11,586 nt of DNA from Nitrospirota bacterium (GTDB lineage Bacteria > Nitrospirota > Nitrospiria > Nitrospirales > Nitrospiraceae). The notes under the pieces were generated by a model. That model saw nothing but the letters and a program-made list of their open reading frames with translations. It did not search any database and was not told the origin of the DNA. The stretch covers positions 1-11,586 of the forward strand of contig JACRLS010000174.1 in the NCBI GenBank assembly GCA_016235225.1. The letters run 5' to 3'. Within the stretch, counting starts at the first letter, position 1; each line of letters starts with the position of its first letter. Shown one piece after another: positions 1 through 6,473 of this stretch. A program made the position numbers and the translations under genes.

Positions 1-504
1 CTGATTCAGATAGAAACCCACCATCGCGCCGGCTGCCTCTTTCTTTAGCGGAAGCTGATCTACTTTCAGAGCATACACCGTGAAAATATACCGATGCGGC
101 TTATCGCCTTGCGGAGGACAGGGACCACCATAACCCTGCTGGCCAAAGTCGGTCATGCTCTGAATACTGCCCTGCGGTGCACCGCTGCCATCTGGCTTGC
201 CGGCGCCCGCTGGAAGCCAGGTAACGCCCGGAGGAATGTTGAAGATAAGCCAGTGCCACCAGCCGCTTCCTGTCGGCGCGTCAGGGTCATAGACCGTCAC
301 AGCAAATCTTTTGGCATCCTTCGGGGCCTGCTCCCACCGTAGCTCCGGCGACACATTGCGGCCACTGCAACCGAAGCCGCTAAACACATGATCATCGCCG
401 ATGACGCCTTGTTCTTTAATCGTAGCACTCGTCACTCGAAAATCGGCCGCGAAGCTTGATGCAGGCAGCATCATAAGAATAATCGAGACCCACACATGGC
501 GCAT
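1..504 (-). CDS. Secreted PEBP / YbhB-YbcL family (Raf kinase inhibitor-like) protein, C-terminus cut off
   Basis: Reading the minus strand from the ATG at 504-502 gives 168 codons with no stop before the window edge, so the C-terminus is missing. The first 20 or so residues form a signal peptide: an Arg-His start, a hydrophobic stretch (VWVSIILMMLP) and a cleavage site around SSFAA, so the product is probably exported to the periplasm. The mature part shows the phosphatidylethanolamine-binding protein fold signatures: YDPDAPTGSGWWHWLIFNIP with the DPDAP and H-W ligand-site residues, then GYGGPCPP and HRYIFTVYAL. Bacterial members have no settled biochemical role. A strong AAGGAGGGG ribosome site (520-512) precedes the start. 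The gene follows pmbA by 23 bp on the same strand and may share its transcript. By hand count this stretch is about 56% GC, lower than its neighbours, which could reflect later acquisition. The family call is firm; the function is unknown. Confidence 0.9.
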   Translation of the reverse strand, partial: MRHVWVSIILMMLPASSFAADFRVTSATIKEQGVIGDDHVFSGFGCSGRNVSPELRWEQAPKDAKRFAVTVYDPDAPTGSGWWHWLIFNIPPGVTWLPAGAGKPDGSGAPQGSIQSMTDFGQQGYGGPCPPQGDKPHRYIFTVYALKVDQLPLKKEAAGAMVGFYLNQ

Positions 505-527
505 AGCGTCTCCCCTCCTTCACTTAC

Positions 528-1904
528 TCAACTTCCGGCGATCATCATCTCTGCGATGCGCAGGGTCGGGCTGGCGATGCGGCCACGAAAGACGAGGTCG
601 TCCCCGACCATATCGATGTTCTTCAACATCTCCTTCAGATTTCCGGCGATGGTGATTTCTTCGACCGGGTAGGTCAGCTCCCCGTTTTCAATCCACAAAC
701 CCGCCGCCCCGCGCGAATAGTCCCCGGTCACCATGTTGATCCCGAACCCGATCAGCTCGGTCACGTAGAGACCCCGCTTCACCGACTTGATGATGGCGTC
801 GGGGGTCCAAGAACCCGGCGTCAGGTACAAGTTCGTCGTCCCGACCGACGGACTGTCGCCCACGCTGCGCGAGGCATTGCCGGTGGAGGCCAGGCCCAAC
901 TTGCGTCCCGAATAGCTGTCCAGGAGATAGCTCTTCAGCAGGCCGCGTTCCACGACCACTGTTTTTCTAGTCGGCACGCCCTCCCCGTCAAAGGGCCGGG
1001 AGCCCAGGCCACCCTGCAGCAAGCCGTCGTCATAGACCGTCAGGAGATCGGAGCCGATCTTCTGGCCGAGTTGCCCGACCAGAAACGACGTCCCCTTGTA
1101 AAGCGCGTACCCGGACACAGCGCTGCTCAGGTTCGACATCAGCCCGGCCGCCATGTCCGGATCGAACACGATCGGCACGCGGCAGGTGGAGACCTTCTTG
1201 GCACCGAGCCGGCGCAGCGTCCGACGAGCCGCTTCATGCCCCACCGACTCCGGACTCTCCAGCCTGGCGAATTTCCTCTTCACGGCATACCAGGAGTCCC
1301 GCTGCATCCCGCCGTTCACATCGGTGGCAATCGGCGAGACGGAGGTCGAGAAGCTGGAGCTCCGGTACTCGCCCATGAACCCGTGTGTGTTGCCCAGCAC
1401 GATCCGACCGGCCGACGAATTAAAGTCCGCCCCCTCCGAGTTCGTGATGCGCGTATCCAGGCCGAGGGCCGCCCGTTCCGTCCGTCGAGCCAACTCAATC
1501 TGCAGGTCGGGCGCCAGACTCGTGGCATCGTAGGTATCGAGGTCGGGAAAGGTCGTGGCCAGTTGGCTGCGCTCCGGGAGCCCGGACATGGGATCCTCCA
1601 CGACCGCCTTGGCGAGAGCACAGGTGTCATCGACCAGGCGATGGAGCGACTCGCGGGAAAAATCCGAGGTCGACGCGCTGGCCGACCGATGCCCGAAGAA
1701 AATCCGGATCCCGGCCCGCTTTTCTCGCGCCCTCGTCAGTCGATCCACCGCGGTCAGCCGGACCTGGACGGAAAAATTATCCCCCTCGGCGGCCACCACA
1801 TCCGCCGCCGAGGCCCCCTGCCTGGTTGCGCGCTCAAGCAGTTCCCCGGCGAGAGCGGTCAGCGTATGTCTGTTTGTCGTCACGTCGGTGGACATGCTCG
1901 TCAT
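528..1904 (-). CDS. pmbA: TldE/PmbA, non-catalytic partner subunit of the TldD/TldE metalloprotease
   Basis: A 458-residue protein close to the roughly 450 residues of E. coli PmbA (TldE). In E. coli, TldD and TldE form a heterodimeric zinc protease that degrades unfolded peptides, trims the microcin B17 leader and acts on the CcdA antitoxin; TldE lacks the metal site. That holds here: the position of the TldD HEAIGH motif is filled by ordinary sequence (around residues 250-270, VFDPDMAAGLMSNLSS). Family features include GVPTRKTVVVERGLLKSYLL (309-328), the region around GNASRSVGDSP (342-352), and IIKSVKRGLY (371-380), which is shared with TldD. The ATG at 1904 overlaps the tldD stop as ATGA, which implies translational coupling. 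A second in-frame ATG at 1895, with AGGG at 1908-1905, is an equally good start and would remove only three residues. The reading frame stays open upstream of 1904, but that extension is Arg-rich and overlaps the tldD end, so I rejected it. Confidence 0.93.
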   Translation of the reverse strand: MTSMSTDVTTNRHTLTALAGELLERATRQGASAADVVAAEGDNFSVQVRLTAVDRLTRAREKRAGIRIFFGHRSASASTSDFSRESLHRLVDDTCALAKAVVEDPMSGLPERSQLATTFPDLDTYDATSLAPDLQIELARRTERAALGLDTRITNSEGADFNSSAGRIVLGNTHGFMGEYRSSSFSTSVSPIATDVNGGMQRDSWYAVKRKFARLESPESVGHEAARRTLRRLGAKKVSTCRVPIVFDPDMAAGLMSNLSSAVSGYALYKGTSFLVGQLGQKIGSDLLTVYDDGLLQGGLGSRPFDGEGVPTRKTVVVERGLLKSYLLDSYSGRKLGLASTGNASRSVGDSPSVGTTNLYLTPGSWTPDAIIKSVKRGLYVTELIGFGINMVTGDYSRGAAGLWIENGELTYPVEEITIAGNLKEMLKNIDMVGDDLVFRGRIASPTLRIAEMMIAGS

Positions 1905-3337
1905 CCCTGTGTTCCGCCGACCGTGATCTCGTCGATCCGGATGGTCGGTAGACCGACGCCGACCGGAACCGACTGCCCGTCTTTTCCGCAAGTCCCGATC
2001 CCTTCGTCGAGTGTCAGATCATGCCCGACCATCGAGACCTTGGTCAGAATGTCGGGGCCGTTGCCGATCAAGGTCGCGCCTTTTACCGGCTTCGTCACCT
2101 GGCCGTCTTCGATCAAGTAGGCTTCGCTCGCCGAAAAGACGAACTTGCCGTTGGTGATATCCACCTGCCCGCCTCCAAACGACACCGCATAGAGTCCCCG
2201 CTTCACGGACTTGATGATGTCCTGCGGGTCGGACTCGCCGGCCAGCATGAAGGTGTTCGTCATGCGCGGAAGCGGTACGCTCTGAAAATCCTCCCGCCGG
2301 CCATTCCCCGTCAGCGGAATGCCCATGAGGCGCGCATTGAGCTTGTCGGTGATGTAGCCACGCAGGATCCCTTTCTCAATCAGGACCGTGCGGCTGGTGG
2401 GCGTTCCCTCATCATCCATATTCAGCGAGCCACGGCGGAGCGGGATGGTGCCGTCATCCACGATCGTGCACAGCTCCGAAGCCACGCGCTGATTCAGCAA
2501 CGAGCTGAACGCCGAGGTCTTGCGCCGATTGAAGTCGGCCTCCAGTCCATGCCCGATGGCTTCGTGCAGCAGGATGCCCGGCCACCCGCCGTCGAGCACC
2601 ACGGGCATCACGCCGGCCGGCGCCTCAACCGCCCGCAGATTCAGCAGCGCCTGCCTCGCCGCTTCCTTGGCGTAGTGCAAGAAGCGGTCGCTCTCCGTGA
2701 AGTAGGCAAACCCGATTCGCCCCCCGCCCCCGAACGACCCGATCTGTCGGTTGCCGTTCTCCTCGGCGATGCACGTGACTTGCAACCGCGCGAGAGGTTG
2801 GACATCTCCGACGATCTGCCCCTCCGAGGTCACGACCACCACGACTTTGAACTCGGTGTTGAACGAGGCCATCACATTCTTGATGCGCGGGTCGATCCGC
2901 CGGGCCTCCTCATCGAGCCGGCTCAACAGGTCCACGCGTTCGGCCGTCGCCACATCGGCCCGCGCGCGATCCATAGGATACAAGTCGCGCTTCGGCACGC
3001 TGCGGCGAGCAGCGGGAACCGGACGATTCCCCTGCGGTGACTCCGCGATATAGCGGGCCGCGTCCGCCGCCAGCTCCAGATCGCGGCGCGTAATGTCATC
3101 GGAGTAGGCGAACCCGGTCTTTTCCCCGGCTGTGGCCCGAACTCCCACACCCTGCGAGATGCTTTTCACGGCGCGCTTGACGAGCCCCTCTTCCATCGAC
3201 ACGGACTCATTGCGGCAAGACTCGAAGTACAAGTCCGCATAGTCGACGTCGCGCACGTTCACCTTCCTCAAGGCGTGGGTGATATCGCCCTCGGTGACGC
3301 CGAAGTGGGACAGCTCTGCGTGAGACTCAGTGGTCAT
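1901..3337 (-). CDS. tldD: TldD, catalytic zinc metalloprotease subunit of TldD/TldE
   Basis: A 478-residue protein, against 481 in E. coli TldD. The metalloprotease motif HExxxH is present as LLHEAIGHGLEADF (His258, Glu259, His263). A conserved cysteine lies in the C-terminal GTCGKDGQSVPVGVG stretch (Cys450) and matches the third zinc ligand known from the E. coli structure. The N-terminal domain carries the usual region around residues 30-75 (YADLYFES, GVGVRA) and SFGGGGRIGF (201-210). TldD pairs with TldE/PmbA to degrade small unfolded peptides in the cytoplasm and takes part in peptide modification pathways; no RiPP precursor gene is visible nearby. The ATG at 3337 is preceded by GAGG nine bases upstream, a modest ribosome site. 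The gene is first in a minus-strand unit with pmbA, which it overlaps by four bases, and is divergent from uppS. A candidate promoter lies at 3402-3373. Confidence 0.95.
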   Translation of the reverse strand: MTTESHAELSHFGVTEGDITHALRKVNVRDVDYADLYFESCRNESVSMEEGLVKRAVKSISQGVGVRATAGEKTGFAYSDDITRRDLELAADAARYIAESPQGNRPVPAARRSVPKRDLYPMDRARADVATAERVDLLSRLDEEARRIDPRIKNVMASFNTEFKVVVVVTSEGQIVGDVQPLARLQVTCIAEENGNRQIGSFGGGGRIGFAYFTESDRFLHYAKEAARQALLNLRAVEAPAGVMPVVLDGGWPGILLHEAIGHGLEADFNRRKTSAFSSLLNQRVASELCTIVDDGTIPLRRGSLNMDDEGTPTSRTVLIEKGILRGYITDKLNARLMGIPLTGNGRREDFQSVPLPRMTNTFMLAGESDPQDIIKSVKRGLYAVSFGGGQVDITNGKFVFSASEAYLIEDGQVTKPVKGATLIGNGPDILTKVSMVGHDLTLDEGIGTCGKDGQSVPVGVGLPTIRIDEITVGGTQG

Positions 3338-3372
3338 GGTCGGGGGCCTCGCAAGAAAACAAGGGAAAGGGC

Positions 3373-3402
3373 AGTATAGCTGAATCGTTTTTTCAGGCGC
3401 AA
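3373..3402 (-). promoter_or_regulatory. Candidate sigma70-type promoter for tldD-pmbA
   Basis: On the minus strand, TTGCGC (3402-3397) is followed after 18 bp by TATACT (3378-3373), five of six bases of the consensus -10. The -35 is weak (three of six). Transcription would start near 3366, about 30 bases before the tldD ATG. The call rests on position and sequence only. Confidence 0.5.
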
Positions 3403-3406
3403 CGCC

Positions 3407-3428
3407 CTGGACTGGAGCTGGACTGGAG
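3407..3428. repeat. Exact 11-bp tandem repeat between divergent promoters
   Basis: CTGGACTGGAG occurs twice back to back, at 3407-3417 and 3418-3428. It lies in the 224-bp gap between tldD and uppS, just upstream of the tldD -35 and about 30 bp upstream of the uppS -35. A period of 11 bp is close to one helical turn, so paired binding sites are possible; replication slippage would explain it as well. Confidence 0.75.
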
Positions 3429-3459
3429 CGAGAGGAAGCCGGAATGCGGCGAATATCTT

Positions 3460-3488
3460 TTGACTTTTGGTCGGACGCTGATTAGACT
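3460..3488 (+). promoter_or_regulatory. Candidate sigma70-type promoter for the uppS operon
   Basis: TTGACT (3460-3465, five of six consensus) is separated by exactly 17 bp from TAGACT (3483-3488, four of six). Transcription would begin near 3495, giving an untranslated leader of about 67 bases before the uppS ATG. This placement also argues against a longer UppS starting from the TTG at 3460, because that codon is part of the -35 element. Confidence 0.6.
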
Positions 3489-3561
3489 GACCTCACCTGC
3501 CGCATCACCCGCTGACGACCTGTGTCGAGACGGAATTTCACGAAAGGACTCCCGATCCCTC

Positions 3562-4350
3562 ATGACCAACAGCTCATTGGCCGGCACCGAGCATCTCTCT
3601 GACGCGGAACTGCTGGCGCAACTCGATCTGGAATCCCTCCCCCGACACATCGCCATCATCATGGACGGGAACGGCCGCTGGGCCGAGTTGCGGGGACTGC
3701 CTCGCATGTCAGGGCACGCCGAAGGCATCAAGTCGGTCCGTGAAGCGACCGCTCTCTGCCTGGAACTCGGCATTCCGAACCTGACCATCTACGCCTTCTC
3801 CCAGGAAAACTGGAAACGCCCGGCGCATGAAATCACCGCATTGATGCTCCTGCTTGAACGGTTTCTCCAAAGCGAGTTGGACGAGCTGGTGGAACGCGGG
3901 ATCCGATTCCGGGCGATCGGACGGGTCGATTCCCTGCCTGCGTCGGCGCTGAAGTGGGTCCGCAAAGTCGAAGGCGAGACCGCGCATCTCGACAAGATGA
4001 CGCTGACTGTCGCGCTCAGTTACGGCGGGCGCTCGGAAATCGTGGACGCCGTGCGCCGCCTGGCCAAGGACTGTCAGGCCGGCCAGGTGTCGCCCGACCA
4101 GATCGACGAGCCGTTCCTGGAACGCTATCTCTCGACGCAGGGACTCCCCGACCCGGATCTGCTGATCCGCACGAGCGGCGAGGCCCGCATCAGCAATTTC
4201 CTCTTGTGGCAGCTCGCCTATACGGAGATGTACTTCACCCCGACGCTGTGGCCCGATTTCCGTCGCCGGGAGGGTCTGCTTGCGCTCCTCGACTTTCAGC
4301 GGCGCGAGCGCCGGTTCGGCCGATTACCCAACCCCGCCTTCCCGCAGTGA
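3562..4350 (+). CDS. uppS: Undecaprenyl diphosphate synthase (cis-prenyltransferase)
   Basis: UppS adds eight isopentenyl units to farnesyl diphosphate to make C55-PP, the lipid carrier for peptidoglycan and O-antigen precursors, at the inner face of the membrane. The 262-residue product is near the family norm (253 in E. coli). The diphosphate-binding motif HIAIIMDGNGRWA holds the catalytic Asp35. LTIYAFSQENWKRP is at 74-87, ALSYGGRSEI at 151-160, and the C-terminal signature DLLIRTSGEARISNFLLWQ is at 199-217, with Arg203 and Arg209 as likely IPP-binding residues, followed by WPDF. I chose the ATG at 3562; AAAGGA lies at 3543-3548, a rather long 13 bases upstream. An in-frame extension back to TTG 3460 adds 34 unconserved residues and runs into the promoter. 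It is the first gene of the plus-strand unit, and no frr or pyrH precedes it, unlike the order in many bacteria. Confidence 0.96.
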   Translation: MTNSSLAGTEHLSDAELLAQLDLESLPRHIAIIMDGNGRWAELRGLPRMSGHAEGIKSVREATALCLELGIPNLTIYAFSQENWKRPAHEITALMLLLERFLQSELDELVERGIRFRAIGRVDSLPASALKWVRKVEGETAHLDKMTLTVALSYGGRSEIVDAVRRLAKDCQAGQVSPDQIDEPFLERYLSTQGLPDPDLLIRTSGEARISNFLLWQLAYTEMYFTPTLWPDFRRREGLLALLDFQRRERRFGRLPNPAFPQ

Positions 4351-4369
4351 CATCGCGCACGAGGCTTCG

Positions 4370-5242
4370 GTGAACGTCCAACAGGCAGCGAATGAATGTC
4401 CCGGCACGCCCCTGGGAGGTCGCCGGACCGATGTGCGCCGCCTCTATAGCGCCGTCGTGTTTCTTCCCCTCTTTTACGTCATTATCCGCTATCTCCCGCC
4501 GGTCGTCTTTTTCGGACTAGTCTTGACGACCGCCATGATCGCCCTTCTGGAGTACTACAGCCTCCACTTTAAGAAGGAAGACCTGTTCCCGGACGCCTGG
4601 CTCGGCTCCATCGTCACCGCCGCGCTCTTGGCCTCCGTTCAGTGGCCGGGGCTGGTGTCCCTCCCCGCAATTCTGCTGGCGGCCCTCCTGGCCTGCCTCG
4701 TGATCCGCATGCTGTCGGCCAGGGGGCTCGACGGGACTGTGCCGGATACCGCGATTCTCCTGTTCGGCATGGTCTATGTGGGCCTGACTCTGGGCTACTT
4801 CCTGCTCACCCGCGCGCGGCCGGCCGGCGAATGGTTGATCTTTTTCGTGGTCCTCGTCACGTGGGCGGGCGACACCGGCGCCTACTATGCCGGCATACGC
4901 CTTGGACGCCGGCCCCTCACCCCGGTGATCAGCCCCAAGAAAACCGTGGAGGGCCTGCTCGGCGGCCTTATGGCCTCGATGCTTGCGGCCCTCGTCGCGC
5001 GCAACTGGTTTCTTCCGCAATTCGGAGTCGTTGAAAGCCTGCTGATGGGGTTGGCCCTCGGAGCCATCGGCGCGCTCGGCGATCTGGCTGAGTCAGCCCT
5101 CAAGCGATCTGCCGGCGTGAAGGATTCGGGATCGGTGATTCCGGCCCATGGTGGGATGTTGGACCGGATCGACAGCCTCCTGTTCACCGGCCCGGTCTTC
5201 TATTATTATTTAGTCTTCTTCAAAGGAGACCTTGCGCCATGA
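4370..5242 (+). CDS. cdsA: Phosphatidate cytidylyltransferase (CDP-diacylglycerol synthase)
   Basis: CdsA turns phosphatidic acid and CTP into CDP-diacylglycerol, the branch point for membrane phospholipids. The product is an integral membrane protein with many hydrophobic segments, beginning with YSAVVFLPLFYVIIRYLPP. The family signature is intact near the C-terminus: SALKRSAGVKDSG then IPAHGGMLDRID (residues about 242-268), fitting the S-x-x-K-R...K-D...H-G-G-x-x-D-R-x-D pattern with its metal-binding aspartates. The start is uncertain. GTG at 4370, with GAGG at 4361-4364, gives 290 residues and lies 20 bp after the uppS stop. GTG at 4433, with GGGAGGT at 4414-4420, would give 269 residues and drop a stretch before the first membrane helix that looks unconserved. 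No in-frame ATG lies near either site. The end carries AAAGGAG, a ribosome site for the reading frame that follows. Confidence 0.94.
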   Translation: MNVQQAANECPGTPLGGRRTDVRRLYSAVVFLPLFYVIIRYLPPVVFFGLVLTTAMIALLEYYSLHFKKEDLFPDAWLGSIVTAALLASVQWPGLVSLPAILLAALLACLVIRMLSARGLDGTVPDTAILLFGMVYVGLTLGYFLLTRARPAGEWLIFFVVLVTWAGDTGAYYAGIRLGRRPLTPVISPKKTVEGLLGGLMASMLAALVARNWFLPQFGVVESLLMGLALGAIGALGDLAESALKRSAGVKDSGSVIPAHGGMLDRIDSLLFTGPVFYYYLVFFKGDLAP

Positions 5243-5280
5243 GAGCGACCGCGCTGCACTTCGGAGGGACCTGGTCATGA
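5239..5280 (+). other. 13-codon bridging mini-ORF between cdsA and dxr
   Basis: The ATG at 5239-5241 overlaps the cdsA stop (TGA 5240-5242) as ATGA. The reading frame encodes MRATALHFGGTWS and stops at TGA 5278-5280, which overlaps the dxr start codon (5277-5279), again as ATGA. AAAGGAG (5222-5228) sits 10 bases before its ATG, and the dxr ribosome site GGAGGG lies inside it. The geometry would let ribosomes pass from cdsA through the mini-ORF to dxr. That it is translated is inference; the peptide has no recognisable function. Confidence 0.4.
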
Positions 5281-6437
5281 AGAGTATCGTTATTCTGGGC
5301 TCAACCGGCTCCATCGGGACCAACACCCTCGATATCGTCACCAAATTCCCCGAGCAGTTCAGGATCGCGGGGCTGACAGCGGGCAGCAATGACCGCAAGC
5401 TGGAGGAACAGCTCAGGATCTTCAAGCCCGATACGGTGGCGCTCACCGATCCCGCGGCCGCTGAACGGTTGCGCGAGCGGTGCCGGGACCTCCCGGTAGA
5501 GATTCTCTCCGGCATCGAGGGGCAGTCACAGGTGGCCGCTCGGCCCGGCGTCGAGTTGGTCATTTCCGCCATCGTCGGCGGCGCCGGGCTGGTCCCGACT
5601 CTCGCCGCAATCCGCGCGGGCAAGCACGTGGCCCTGGCTAATAAAGAGCCGATGGTCATGGCCGGCAAGCTGATGCAGGAGGAGGCCCGCCGCCGGCAGG
5701 TGAACATTCTCCCGGTCGACAGCGAGCACAACGCCATTTTCCAGTCCATGGTAGGCCACCGACGGGAGGATGTGCGACGGCTCATTCTGACGGCCTCGGG
5801 CGGCCCCCTCTGGGACATGCCCCTGGACAAGATGCGCTACGTCAAGCCGGAACAGGCGCTCCGGCACCCCAACTGGAAAATGGGACCGAAAATCACCATC
5901 GATTCCGCCACCTTAATGAATAAGGGGCTGGAGGTCGTCGAGGCCCGATGGCTGTTCGATGTGCCACCCGAGCAGATTGAAGTGCTGGTTCATCGCGAGA
6001 GTATCATTCATTCTCTGGTAGAATATTCCGATGGTTCAGTGATAGCCCAGTTGGGATTACCGGATATGCGAACCCCGATCTCCTATGCCATGAACTATCC
6101 GGCGCGAATGCCGCTGGATCCGCCGCCCCTGGATCTGGCGCGCATCGGCAAGCTGACGTTTCACCGGCCGGATCATGACCGATTCCCGTGCCTGGGATTG
6201 GGGTACGAGTCCCTGCGCGTCGGCGGGACCATGCCCGCTACGCGCAACGCCGCCAATGAGATTGCCGTGGCCGCGTATCTGAGCGAGAGCATCGGGTTCC
6301 TCGACATTGCGAACATTGTTCGTACGACGATGGACGCGCATCAACCCGTGGACGTGAGTTCGCTCGACGTGGCGCTTGAAGCCGATCGGTGGGCCAGAGA
6401 GAAGGCCGCGGCCCTCGTTCGAGCCTTGTCACGCTGA
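5277..6437 (+). CDS. dxr: 1-deoxy-D-xylulose 5-phosphate reductoisomerase
   Basis: Dxr (IspC) rearranges and reduces DXP to 2-C-methyl-D-erythritol 4-phosphate with NADPH, the committed step of the MEP isoprenoid pathway; it is the target of fosmidomycin. The 386-residue length fits the family. The NADPH-binding loop ILGSTGSIGTNTLDIV starts at residue 6. The metal-binding motif VDSEHNAIFQ includes Asp148, Ser149 and Glu150. ILTASGG, HPNWKMG (197-203) and DSATLMNKGLE (209-219, with the Asn-Lys-Glu active-site residues) follow. LANKEP replaces the commoner LANKES, a mild variant in a conserved loop. The ATG at 5277 has GGAGGG at 5263-5268, eight bases away, and opens directly into the Rossmann strand. 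The frame runs further upstream to TTG 5232, but those 15 residues overlap cdsA and were rejected. In the cell it feeds the isoprenoid supply used by UppS. Confidence 0.96.
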   Translation: MKSIVILGSTGSIGTNTLDIVTKFPEQFRIAGLTAGSNDRKLEEQLRIFKPDTVALTDPAAAERLRERCRDLPVEILSGIEGQSQVAARPGVELVISAIVGGAGLVPTLAAIRAGKHVALANKEPMVMAGKLMQEEARRRQVNILPVDSEHNAIFQSMVGHRREDVRRLILTASGGPLWDMPLDKMRYVKPEQALRHPNWKMGPKITIDSATLMNKGLEVVEARWLFDVPPEQIEVLVHRESIIHSLVEYSDGSVIAQLGLPDMRTPISYAMNYPARMPLDPPPLDLARIGKLTFHRPDHDRFPCLGLGYESLRVGGTMPATRNAANEIAVAAYLSESIGFLDIANIVRTTMDAHQPVDVSSLDVALEADRWAREKAAALVRALSR

Positions 6438-6452
6438 AGGAGGCGCTGCCGG

Positions 6453-6473
6453 ATGGAAAGGATGGACTTGTGA
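6453..6473 (+). other. Six-codon bridging mini-ORF between dxr and rseP
   Basis: A full AAGGAGG (6437-6443) begins on the last base of the dxr stop and sits nine bases before ATG 6453, which encodes MERMDL and stops at TGA 6471-6473. That stop overlaps the rseP GTG (6470-6472) as GTGA. The best ribosome site in the gap therefore serves this ATG, while rseP has AAAGGA inside the mini-ORF. Its translation is inferred only. Confidence 0.35.

Noticed and set aside
1071..2120. A 349-codon plus-strand frame opposite pmbA and tldD, and a similar one at 2021-3040
   Set aside because: Both are Arg/Pro/His-rich with no recognisable motifs and lie entirely over well-supported minus-strand genes.
3395..3408. 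Small GGCG-CAA-CGCC hairpin near a run of T as a terminator
   Set aside because: The stem is four pairs, and the T run lies on the wrong side for termination in either direction.
3460..3561. N-terminal extension of UppS from TTG 3460
   Set aside because: The TTG is part of a TTGACT-17-TAGACT promoter, the extra 34 residues look unconserved, and the ATG at 3562 gives a normal family length.
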